Translations under genes and position numbers: made by a program
DNA from: Desulfotignum sp.
Lineage (GTDB): Bacteria; Desulfobacterota; Desulfobacteria; Desulfobacterales; Desulfobacteraceae
Direction: 5' to 3'
NCBI GenBank assembly: GCA_011390695.1
Contig: JAABRW010000002.1
Span: 1-7,537, forward strand
Length of the DNA stretch: 7,537 nt
Notes under the pieces: model-generated
What the model was told of the DNA's origin: nothing
Database searches by the model: none
What the model saw: only the letters and a program-made list of their open reading frames with translations
In this document: positions 1 to 5,795 of the stretch, piece by piece
Position numbering within the stretch: the stretch's first letter is position 1
How the letters are laid out: each line of letters opens with the position of its first letter

Positions 1-378
1 ACCATTTACGATTATGTGTGGGAGGACCCGGCCCGGTATAAAAAGCCCAAAAAGATTGTGGAATTTACCAGAAATGACCCGGACACCCGGCTTATCATAG
101 TGGGAGATGCCAGCATGGCCCCCTATGAACTCATGGCCCATGACGGCTCCATCCACATCAGTGAGCGCAGCGGCCGGCCCAGCATCCAGCAGCTCAAATT
201 TCTGGCCGAAACTTTTGCCCACAGCGTGTGGCTGAACCCTGTGCCTGCATCCATGTGGGGCTACACCCATACCATCATGACCATCAGTGCCATATTCCCC
301 ATGTTTGAACTGTCTTTGGACGGCCTTGAAAAGGCGGTGACAAAGTTGATGGCAAAGGATACAACCCCTGCAGGCTGA
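1..378 (+). CDS. VWA domain-containing protein (CoxE-like), 3' end only
   Basis: The reading frame is open from the first base and ends at a TGA, so this is the last 125 residues of a gene that begins outside the window. Residues 31-44 (LIIVGDASMAPYEL) look like the late strand and following loop of a von Willebrand factor A domain. The C-terminal part, including WGYTHTIMTISAIFPMFELS followed by LDGLEKAV, resembles the tail of CoxE-like VWA proteins, often encoded beside MoxR-type AAA ATPases. Such pairs are thought to act in metal insertion or assembly of protein complexes. The MIDAS metal site (DxSxS) would lie in the missing part, so metal binding cannot be judged. It converges on tatD, with 4 bp between the stops. 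The assignment rests on remembered family style, not a search. Confidence 0.7.
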   Translation, partial: TIYDYVWEDPARYKKPKKIVEFTRNDPDTRLIIVGDASMAPYELMAHDGSIHISERSGRPSIQQLKFLAETFAHSVWLNPVPASMWGYTHTIMTISAIFPMFELSLDGLEKAVTKLMAKDTTPAG

Positions 379-382
379 CATT

Positions 383-1171
383 TCAGGCAAAGCTGGTGTT
401 GAAAAATCGGTTGGTATTGGTGAAAATGGTTTTGGCCAGTTCCCCCGGGTCTTCATGCCTTACCTGTGCCAGTTTTTCCAGCACCGACCGGACAAACGCG
501 GGTTCATTGCGCCGGTATTTGTTTTTCTGGGGGGCAGGGGTGAGATACGGGGCATCGGTTTCAATGAGAATCTTGTCTTTTGGGATCAACGGCGCCAGTT
601 CCCTGAGCAGTTTTCCCCGCTGCTGGATGGTTAAAATACCGGTTATGCCGATATGGTACCCCAAATCCAGGTATTGGAACAGCTCTGTGCGGGTACCGGA
701 GAAACAGTGGACCACCCCTTTTCTGGCGGAAGGCCCTTCTGATTTGACAATGTCATAAAACCGTCCGTTGGAATCACGTTCATGGAAAATCAGGGGAAGA
801 TCCAGGTCCCCTGCCATGGCCAGCTGGGCTGTGAAACAGGCCTCCTGGTCTTTTTGCGGAGAAAACATTCGGTTAAAATCCAGGCCGGTCTCCCCCCAGG
901 CTTTGACGCAGCTGTTTTTTTTTGCCAGCCCGGCCAGATCCGCCAGATTTTTTGGGGTGCAGTGCACGGCATCATGAGGATGGATGCCCACTGCCGTGAT
1001 GACATTGTCCCGGCCTGCAGCAATTTTGACGGCTTTTTTGGCGGTGTCTGTGTCAACCCCTGCAATGGCAATGGCCCGGACCCCTGCCGTTTCAGCCCGC
1101 TCAAACACGGCATCCATATCTGCAGCAAAACACGGGTCGTCAATATGGCAATGGGAATCAAATAACAACAT
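383..1171 (-). CDS. tatD: TatD family metal-dependent DNase/hydrolase
   Basis: This 262-residue protein has the usual length for the TatD family, which folds as an amidohydrolase-like TIM barrel and cuts DNA with 3'-5' exonuclease activity in the members studied. The metal-site motifs are in order: HxH at His7 and His9 (DSHCHID), the GExGLD motif with Glu94 (GETGLDF, 93-99), His130 (IFHERD), His155 (VHCFSG) and Asp206 (ETDAPYLTP, 204-212), followed by RRNEP at 220-224. All expected ligands are present, so the enzyme is probably active. The start is supported by TAAGGA at 1179-1184 on the minus strand, 7 nt from the ATG. It is divergent from ftsE and convergent with the VWA gene, so it is probably transcribed alone. 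TatD proteins are not part of the Tat translocase despite the name. The exact subfamily (TatD, YcfH or YjjV type) is not resolved. Confidence 0.93.
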   Translation of the reverse strand: MLLFDSHCHIDDPCFAADMDAVFERAETAGVRAIAIAGVDTDTAKKAVKIAAGRDNVITAVGIHPHDAVHCTPKNLADLAGLAKKNSCVKAWGETGLDFNRMFSPQKDQEACFTAQLAMAGDLDLPLIFHERDSNGRFYDIVKSEGPSARKGVVHCFSGTRTELFQYLDLGYHIGITGILTIQQRGKLLRELAPLIPKDKILIETDAPYLTPAPQKNKYRRNEPAFVRSVLEKLAQVRHEDPGELAKTIFTNTNRFFNTSFA

Positions 1172-1222
1172 TTGTCTGTCCTTATGGTTTTTTTATATGA
1201 AAGTCGTCAGCCATCAGTACTC

Positions 1223-1250
1223 AGCTAAAAGCTAAAAGCTAACAGCTTTC
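1223..1250. repeat. Heptamer tandem repeat AGCTAAA, about 3.5 copies
   Basis: Copies are AGCTAAA (1223-1229), AGCTAAA (1230-1236), AGCTAAC (1237-1243) and a partial AGCTTTC (1244-1250). The last copies also form a small inverted repeat, AAAGCT-AAC-AGCTTT (1235-1249). It lies in the tatD-ftsE intergenic region, about 50 bp upstream of the tatD start. It resembles short AGCT-rich dispersed repeats seen between genes in many bacteria; whether it recurs in this genome cannot be seen here. Confidence 0.6.
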
Positions 1251-1261
1251 ATACTTTGTTG

Positions 1262-1275
1262 TGCCCGGCAGGGCA
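1262..1275. repeat. Short GC-rich inverted repeat TGCCC-GGCA-GGGCA
   Basis: A 5-bp perfect stem (1262-1266 with 1271-1275) closes a 4-nt GGCA loop in non-coding DNA between tatD and ftsE. No T-run follows on either strand, so it is not a convincing intrinsic terminator. Function is unknown. Confidence 0.4.
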
Positions 1276-1289
1276 TGGCCGTTATATGG

Positions 1290-1343
1290 CAAAGCCTTCA
1301 CTGTTTGGAAGAAGCCGGGTTTACGGTTTCAGTGAAGGCTTTG
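1290..1343. repeat. Perfect 14-bp inverted repeat with 26-nt loop
   Basis: The arms CAAAGCCTTCACTG (1290-1303) and CAGTGAAGGCTTTG (1330-1343) are exact reverse complements, separated by 26 nt. The pairing does not extend outward (G1289 faces G1344) or inward. It ends 30 bp before the -35 box of the proposed ftsE promoter. As RNA it would be a stable hairpin; as DNA it could be a binding site or a remnant of a small REP- or MITE-like element. No T-run follows the right arm, which argues against a simple terminator. Confidence 0.75.
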
Positions 1344-1350
1344 GGTGTAA

Positions 1351-1365
1351 GAAAAACTGTTTTTC
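1351..1365. promoter_or_regulatory. A/T-rich palindrome GAAAAAC-T-GTTTTTC, possible operator
   Basis: Seven-base arms at 1351-1357 and 1359-1365 are exact reverse complements around a single central T. The site ends 8 bp upstream of the -35 hexamer of the proposed ftsE promoter, a usual place for a dimeric regulator to bind. No known operator consensus was recognised. Because A- and T-runs pair by chance in such DNA, a regulatory role is only a suggestion. Confidence 0.35.
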
Positions 1366-1373
1366 AGCACTCC

Positions 1374-1402
1374 TTGACACAACCAATATATATCAGTAAA
1401 TT
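1374..1402 (+). promoter_or_regulatory. Sigma70-like promoter for the ftsEX operon
   Basis: A perfect -35 hexamer TTGACA (1374-1379) is followed by a 17-bp spacer and TAAATT (1397-1402), which matches 4 of 6 bases of TATAAT. It is the only strong -35/-10 pair I noticed in the intergenic region and lies about 50 bp upstream of the ftsE start, leaving a leader of roughly 45 nt. It would drive the whole ftsE-to-deacetylase block. Confidence 0.55.
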
Positions 1403-1452
1403 CAGTGCCAGTCAATTATGGACTGTGATGAAAACTGAATGCATACAAAAAT

Positions 1453-2148
1453 ATGAACCTGGACAGCAGCAAACATTCGATTATCAGACTGTTTAATGTC
1501 ACCAAGCGCTATGGTGCGAAACTGGCATTGAACGATGTGTCTGTGGATATCCAGCCCGGAGAATTCATTTTCATTTCCGGCCCTTCCGGTGCAGGCAAGT
1601 CCACCCTGCTCAAGGTGCTTTACCTGGCTGAAAAGGTTTCCGAGGGCCAGATACTTATCAACGGCATGAACCTTGCCCGGATTTCTGCTGCAAAACTGCC
1701 CCGTCTGCGGCGGCGGTTCGGCATGGTCTTCCAGGATTTCAAGCTGATTCCCGGCCGGACCGTATATGAAAATGTGGCTTTGGTGCTGGAGGTGGCCGGG
1801 GAAAAACCTTCTTATATCCGCAAAAAAGTGATGCATGTTTTGCGCACCACCGGCATGGAAAAAAAAGCGAATGCCCTGCCGCCCACCCTTTCAGGCGGTG
1901 AACAGCAGCGGGTGGCAGTGGCAAGGGCTGTGGTGGGGGATCCGGATATCATCCTGGCTGATGAACCCACAGGCAGCCTTGACCAGGCATCTGCCGGACT
2001 GGTGCTTGATTTTTTGATGGCATATCACCAGAAAGGGGCAACCATCCTGGTGGCAAGCCATAACCTGCATCTGATGGAAAGTATGGTGCGGGGACGTAAT
2101 ATTGTGCTGGACCAGGGACAGCTGGTTAAAACCTCCACCATGCTCTGA
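1453..2148 (+). CDS. ftsE: Cell division ATP-binding protein FtsE
   Basis: This 231-residue cytoplasmic ABC ATPase pairs with FtsX at the division septum, where ATP hydrolysis drives periplasmic cell-wall hydrolase activation. All ABC motifs are present: Walker [10 protein letters not shown] (43-51), Q-loop Gln94 ([10 protein letters not shown], 91-100), signature [10 protein letters not shown] (146-155), Walker B IILADEP (166-172) with catalytic Glu171, and the H-loop His203. The opening [11 protein letters not shown] (11-21) is typical of FtsE. The usual FtsE start falls near residue 10, so the first nine or so residues are an extension, or translation starts at a non-ATG codon. No clear Shine-Dalgarno precedes the ATG at 1453. 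ftsX follows after 34 bp, which settles FtsE over a LolD-type transporter. First gene of the operon. Confidence 0.95.
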   Translation: MNLDSSKHSIIRLFNVTKRYGAKLALNDVSVDIQPGEFIFISGPSGAGKSTLLKVLYLAEKVSEGQILINGMNLARISAAKLPRLRRRFGMVFQDFKLIPGRTVYENVALVLEVAGEKPSYIRKKVMHVLRTTGMEKKANALPPTLSGGEQQRVAVARAVVGDPDIILADEPTGSLDQASAGLVLDFLMAYHQKGATILVASHNLHLMESMVRGRNIVLDQGQLVKTSTML

Positions 2149-2166
2149 AAGCTGTCAGGCCCTGAT

Positions 2167-2173
2167 AAGGAAG
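2167..2173 (+). promoter_or_regulatory. Ribosome binding site of ftsX
   Basis: AAGGAAG lies 9 nt before the ATG at 2183. It fixes the ftsX start there rather than at the in-frame ATG at 2102, which lies inside ftsE and would add 27 residues (MCWTRDSW...) unlike any FtsX N-terminus. Confidence 0.8.
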
Positions 2174-2182
2174 CAGATACCC

Positions 2183-3058
2183 ATGACCCGATATATAAAA
2201 AAAGCCCTGGCAGACATTCGGTCAAACCGTTTCTTGAACCTGATCACCATAGTGACTATTTCCTTGTCCATCCTGGTGGTGTCCCTGTTTCTGCTGTTTT
2301 TTGAAAATGCCAGCCGGGTGATTGAGGGCTGGAACCAGGGCGGGCGGGCCATGATTTACCTTGAATCTGCATTTTCCCCGGAGATGCTGCCGGATCTTGA
2401 AGCCCGTATCAGCAGCCTGGGTGAAGTGGATGAGATGCGGTTTATTCCAAAATCCCGGGCATTGGAACGATTAAAAAGTGAAATGTCCTCCCATACCGGA
2501 TTTTTTGATACCTTAAAGCAAAATCCTTTGCCCCACGCCCTGGAAATCCGGATGAAAACCCATGGTGATTTCCAGGAAGTGGCTGCTTTTGCTAAAAAGA
2601 TCGGGGATCTGGAGATGGTGGAAAGCGTGGAATACGGCCAGGGATGGCTGGCAAGGTTTTTGAAAATTTTTTCATTGTTCAGGATCACCGGTTATGCCAT
2701 GTGCGGCCTGTTTTTGCTGATCGCCCTTTTTATTACTGCCAATACCGTGCGGCTGGCATTTTATTCCCGCCGTCTTGAAATTGAAATCATGCGGCTGGTG
2801 GGGGCTACTGAAGCATTTATAAAAACCCCTTTTTATGTGGAAGGACTTTTGCAGGGTTTTTTGGGCGGACTTTTGGGACTTTTGATCCTGTTAACTGCTT
2901 TTTTTACGGTGTCGTCGGGCATTTCTCAGAATTTGAGTGCCTATGTGTATCTTGATATCCGGTTTCTGTCTGTCAAGGCCATGGGCCTTATCATTCTGGC
3001 CAGTACATTTTTGGGGTGGTTTGGATGTTATCTCTCCTTAAAGCAGATTTTAAAATAA
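2183..3058 (+). CDS. ftsX: Cell division protein FtsX, permease-like
   Basis: This 291-residue inner-membrane protein has the standard FtsX topology. TM1 is at about 19-41, a periplasmic ectodomain follows to about 165, and three more helices lie at about 168-187, 221-244 and 264-286. The cytoplasmic motif RRLEIEIMRLVGATEAFIKT (196-215) between TM2 and TM3 is the family hallmark and contacts FtsE. The ectodomain (for example AMIYLESAF at 56-64 and a PHALEIRM segment near 117-124) is the part that binds the periplasmic partner, here presumably the EnvC-like protein encoded next. FtsEX does not transport a substrate in the species studied; it transmits force to hydrolase activators. The last 34 nt overlap the envC-like gene in another frame, which suggests translational coupling. 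Confidence 0.95.
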   Translation: MTRYIKKALADIRSNRFLNLITIVTISLSILVVSLFLLFFENASRVIEGWNQGGRAMIYLESAFSPEMLPDLEARISSLGEVDEMRFIPKSRALERLKSEMSSHTGFFDTLKQNPLPHALEIRMKTHGDFQEVAAFAKKIGDLEMVESVEYGQGWLARFLKIFSLFRITGYAMCGLFLLIALFITANTVRLAFYSRRLEIEIMRLVGATEAFIKTPFYVEGLLQGFLGGLLGLLILLTAFFTVSSGISQNLSAYVYLDIRFLSVKAMGLIILASTFLGWFGCYLSLKQILK

Positions 3059-4455
3059 TTCTGGTATGGGCCTGGCTGGTGGCAGCGGTACCCACGGTCT
3101 TGTGGGCGGCACTGCCGGTTATTTACCAGGGTACGATCACTGCTGCCAAACTCAATGTCCGGTCGGAACCTTCCCAGGATGCCGCGGTGGTGCTGGTCCT
3201 GGAAAAAGGTACCAAAGTGGCGGTGACAGCAGTAAAAGGCGGCATCGGCGGATGGGTGACAGTGCAGTATGAAAACCATCAGGGCTATGTCCGGAATCGG
3301 CCCAAATACATTGAACTGCAGGCGGTCACCCCTGCAGAAAAAACACAGTCTGGAAAGGTTGCTGATACCTTGAAACCCGATCCCCGGATACAGGAAAAAA
3401 AACAGACCATTGAGACCCGCATCAATGAAGAGCAAGAACAGATAACCCGGTTCAGCAAAAAAGAAATACAGATCATCGAAGGGTTGAACCAGATCGATTA
3501 TACATTGAACCAGGCCCGGATCAAGGCGGATGTCCTGTCCAGAGAAACCCGGGAGCTGGATAAAAGCATTGCTGCCATACAGGCCGACAGAGAGCAGCTG
3601 GCCGCACAGCTGCAGGAAAACCAGGTGTATGCCGGAGACCGCCTGGATGCCCTTTACCGTATGCATAATATCGGCAGTCTGGATATGATGGGACTGCCGG
3701 CATCGGTGTTTGACTTTTTTGTTTCCCAGAATGCCATGAAACGGATTGTTCTTTCTGATTTTCAGACCATAGAAAAACTGACCCGGGATCTGGGAAGGTT
3801 TCATACGCTTGCGGCGCAATTGACAGAACGAAAGGCAGCCAAAGCAAAACTGGAACAGGATCTGGCGCTTCAGATCCGCATCATGGAAAAGGAAAGTCAG
3901 AAAAAAGAAGCCATTCTCAAAGACATCCGGCAGAAAAAAGCCTTGTCCCGGGCAGCGCTTGCATCACTGAAGGATGCAGCCATGCGCCTGGATGAAAAAA
4001 TGCATGCCATTGGAAAACAGGCACCTTCTTCCCTGGACGGAATTGTTTTTTCCCGGTTAAAAGGCCGTCTGCCCGCACCGGTTAAAGGAGAAATCGTGTC
4101 CCGGTTCGGACCGTCTCGATCCGGAAATTACAATTCCTTCACTTTTCAGAGCGGAATTGATATAAAGGTGGAACGGGGGGAACCGGTCCGGTCTGTATTT
4201 AAAGGTAAGGTCATGTTTGCCGAATGGCTGAAAGGATATGGCAATCTTTTGATCATAGATCATGGTGAAAATTATTATACCCTTTACGCCCATGTGCAGG
4301 AATTTTTCAAGCAGAAAGGTGAAAAAGTGGATGCTGGTGAAGTGATTGCCACAGCTGGTGATACCGGCTCCATTAAAGGGCTTTGTCTGCACTTTGAAGT
4401 CAGACACCATGGAAAACCGGTGGATCCTCTGAAATGGTTAAAAAAAGGAGCATAG
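3025..4455 (+). CDS. envC: EnvC-like murein hydrolase activator (SH3b, coiled coil, degenerate LytM)
   Basis: This 476-residue exported protein is the likely partner of FtsX and activator of septal amidases. A hydrophobic stretch (about 11-29) forms a signal peptide or anchor. Residues 37-98 look like a bacterial SH3 domain (AKLNVRSEPS, GGWVTVQYENHQGYV). Residues 120-330 are a charged coiled coil, interrupted near 210-240 (ALYRMHNIGSLDMMG) where EnvC proteins have their FtsX-binding and regulatory helices. Residues 350-472 are an M23/LytM domain. Two key positions are changed: the zinc-ligand His of HxGxD is Gln375 (FQSGID) and the first His of HxH is Cys454 (LCLHFEVR), while Asp379, His423 and His456 remain. 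This fits a non-catalytic activator, as in E. coli EnvC. The ATG at 3025 has GGGGTGG five bases upstream; a GTG at 3016 is an alternative. SH3b is not part of E. coli EnvC. Confidence 0.9.
   Translation: MLSLLKADFKIILVWAWLVAAVPTVLWAALPVIYQGTITAAKLNVRSEPSQDAAVVLVLEKGTKVAVTAVKGGIGGWVTVQYENHQGYVRNRPKYIELQAVTPAEKTQSGKVADTLKPDPRIQEKKQTIETRINEEQEQITRFSKKEIQIIEGLNQIDYTLNQARIKADVLSRETRELDKSIAAIQADREQLAAQLQENQVYAGDRLDALYRMHNIGSLDMMGLPASVFDFFVSQNAMKRIVLSDFQTIEKLTRDLGRFHTLAAQLTERKAAKAKLEQDLALQIRIMEKESQKKEAILKDIRQKKALSRAALASLKDAAMRLDEKMHAIGKQAPSSLDGIVFSRLKGRLPAPVKGEIVSRFGPSRSGNYNSFTFQSGIDIKVERGEPVRSVFKGKVMFAEWLKGYGNLLIIDHGENYYTLYAHVQEFFKQKGEKVDAGEVIATAGDTGSIKGLCLHFEVRHHGKPVDPLKWLKKGA
4445..4450 (+). promoter_or_regulatory. 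Ribosome binding site of the ctpA-type gene
   Basis: AAGGAG lies within the last codons of the envC-like gene, 10 nt before the ATG at 4461. It favours that start over the in-frame ATG at 4434, which would place nine residues (MVKKRSIEP) before a normal-looking signal peptide. Confidence 0.75.
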
Positions 4456-4460
4456 AACCC

Positions 4461-5795
4461 ATGATAATTCGATCGTTTTATACCCGGTGGCTATTCGGGG
4501 CGGCTTTGGCCCTTGCGCTGGCCCTGTCCTGGGGAATACCGGTTTGTGCTGAAACAAACAAAACCTACACGTCTTTGAAATTATTCGTTGATGTCCTGGA
4601 AGAACTGGAAAAAAATTACGTGGATGAAGTGGATGCCGACACCCTGATCCACAATGCCATCAAAGGCATGGTGGGAAACTTGGACCCCCATTCCAGTTTT
4701 ATGCCGCCTGAAGCATTTGATGACCTTCAAGATGACACCAAAGGGGAATTTTCCGGCATCGGCATTGTAATTACCATGAAAGACGGCATATTGACCGTGG
4801 TGTCTCCCATTGAGGGAACCCCTGCCTATGAAGCCGGCATTTTTGCCGGGGATATCATTGTGAAAATTGATGGTGAATCCACCAAAGGCATGGCATTGTG
4901 GGAGGCGGTGAGCAAGATGCGGGGTCCCAGGCATGAAGAAGTGGAAATTACCATTATCCGGGAGGATGAACCTGCGCCTCTGGTGTTTTCTTTAAAACGG
5001 GACCTGATTCCCATGACCAGCGTAAGATCGGCAATGCTCAAACCCGGATACGGGTATCTGCGGGTCACCAATTTCAGGATGAATACCCATGAAGAGATAC
5101 GCGAGCACCTGGAAAAACTGGAAACAGATGAAAATGATCTCAAAGGGCTTGTTATTGACCTGCGGGATAACCCCGGTGGACTGCTGGATCAAGCCATCAA
5201 GGCTTCTGATTTTTTTCTGGACCAGGGCGTGATTGTATCCATCAAGGGGCGGCAGGAAAAAAATCCCCAGATATATGAAGCCCATCCCGGCAAAGATGAC
5301 CGGAAATATCCCATTGTGGTACTGATCAACGGTGGGTCTGCGTCTGCTTCTGAAATTGTGGCCGGCGCATTGCAGGACCATTCCCGGGCACTGATTTTGG
5401 GTACCCCTTCTTTTGGAAAAGGATCGGTCCAGACTGTCCGTCCATTGAAAGATGGATACGGTCTCAAATATACCATTGCCCGGTATTACACGCCCAGCGG
5501 CAGATCCATACAGGCAAAAGGCATCCAGCCCGATATTTCAGCGGCCCGGGCCATCCTGGAAAAAGAGACAAAACAACCCTCTGCCTTTGACAGGATGGTT
5601 AAGGAAAAAGATCTGCAAAACAGTCTGATGCCTGAAGCAGAAGATGACAAAAAATCCGAAACACCGCTGCAGGAGCCATCCAGACAGTCGCAGCAGCAGC
5701 AGGAAACTGAACAGCTTCTCCAGGATGCCCAGGTGAGAAGAGCCCTTGATATCCTGATAAGTTATGGAGTTTTCAAAAAAGTAAATGGCAATTAA
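4461..5795 (+). CDS. ctpA: Carboxyl-terminal processing protease, S41 family
   Basis: This 444-residue serine protease is exported by a Sec signal peptide (hydrophobic about 11-27, likely cleavage after Cys29-Ala30). It cleaves periplasmic proteins near their C-termini. An N-terminal helical segment carries the family motif NLDPHSSFMPP (73-83). A PDZ domain spans about 94-170, and the S41 protease core about 190-365. The Ser-Lys-Gln catalytic set is complete by motif and spacing: Ser295 in GGSASASEIVAGAL (291-304), Lys320 in GTPSFGKGS, and Gln324. The tail has a Gln-rich stretch (410-414) and a final helix (about 416-440). The gene begins 5 bp after the envC-like stop and overlaps the next gene by 11 bp. 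In other bacteria S41 proteases (Prc with NlpI, Pseudomonas CtpA with LbcA) degrade cell-wall hydrolases, so a similar role beside FtsEX-EnvC is a reasonable inference. No adaptor gene is in the window. Confidence 0.95.
   Translation: MIIRSFYTRWLFGAALALALALSWGIPVCAETNKTYTSLKLFVDVLEELEKNYVDEVDADTLIHNAIKGMVGNLDPHSSFMPPEAFDDLQDDTKGEFSGIGIVITMKDGILTVVSPIEGTPAYEAGIFAGDIIVKIDGESTKGMALWEAVSKMRGPRHEEVEITIIREDEPAPLVFSLKRDLIPMTSVRSAMLKPGYGYLRVTNFRMNTHEEIREHLEKLETDENDLKGLVIDLRDNPGGLLDQAIKASDFFLDQGVIVSIKGRQEKNPQIYEAHPGKDDRKYPIVVLINGGSASASEIVAGALQDHSRALILGTPSFGKGSVQTVRPLKDGYGLKYTIARYYTPSGRSIQAKGIQPDISAARAILEKETKQPSAFDRMVKEKDLQNSLMPEAEDDKKSETPLQEPSRQSQQQQETEQLLQDAQVRRALDILISYGVFKKVNGN

Noticed and set aside
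1275..1496. Possible 73-residue ORF (MAVIWQSLHCLEEAG...) in the tatD-ftsE gap
   Set aside because: It spans the inverted repeat, the palindrome and the promoter, overlaps the ftsE start, and shows no domain or good ribosome binding site.
2102..2182. N-terminal extension of FtsX from the ATG at 2102
   Set aside because: The 27 residues are read from inside ftsE and look random; AAGGAAG at 2167-2173 supports the start at 2183.
3028..3819. Long minus-strand ORF of 263 residues opposite the envC-like gene
   Set aside because: It is a shadow of the real gene: Phe/His/Gln-rich composition with no recognisable domain, and the plus-strand product has clear SH3b, coiled-coil and LytM features.
4434..4460. 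Earlier ATG for the S41 protease at 4434
   Set aside because: It overlaps the envC-like gene and lies upstream of the AAGGAG at 4445-4450; the ATG at 4461 gives a normal signal peptide.
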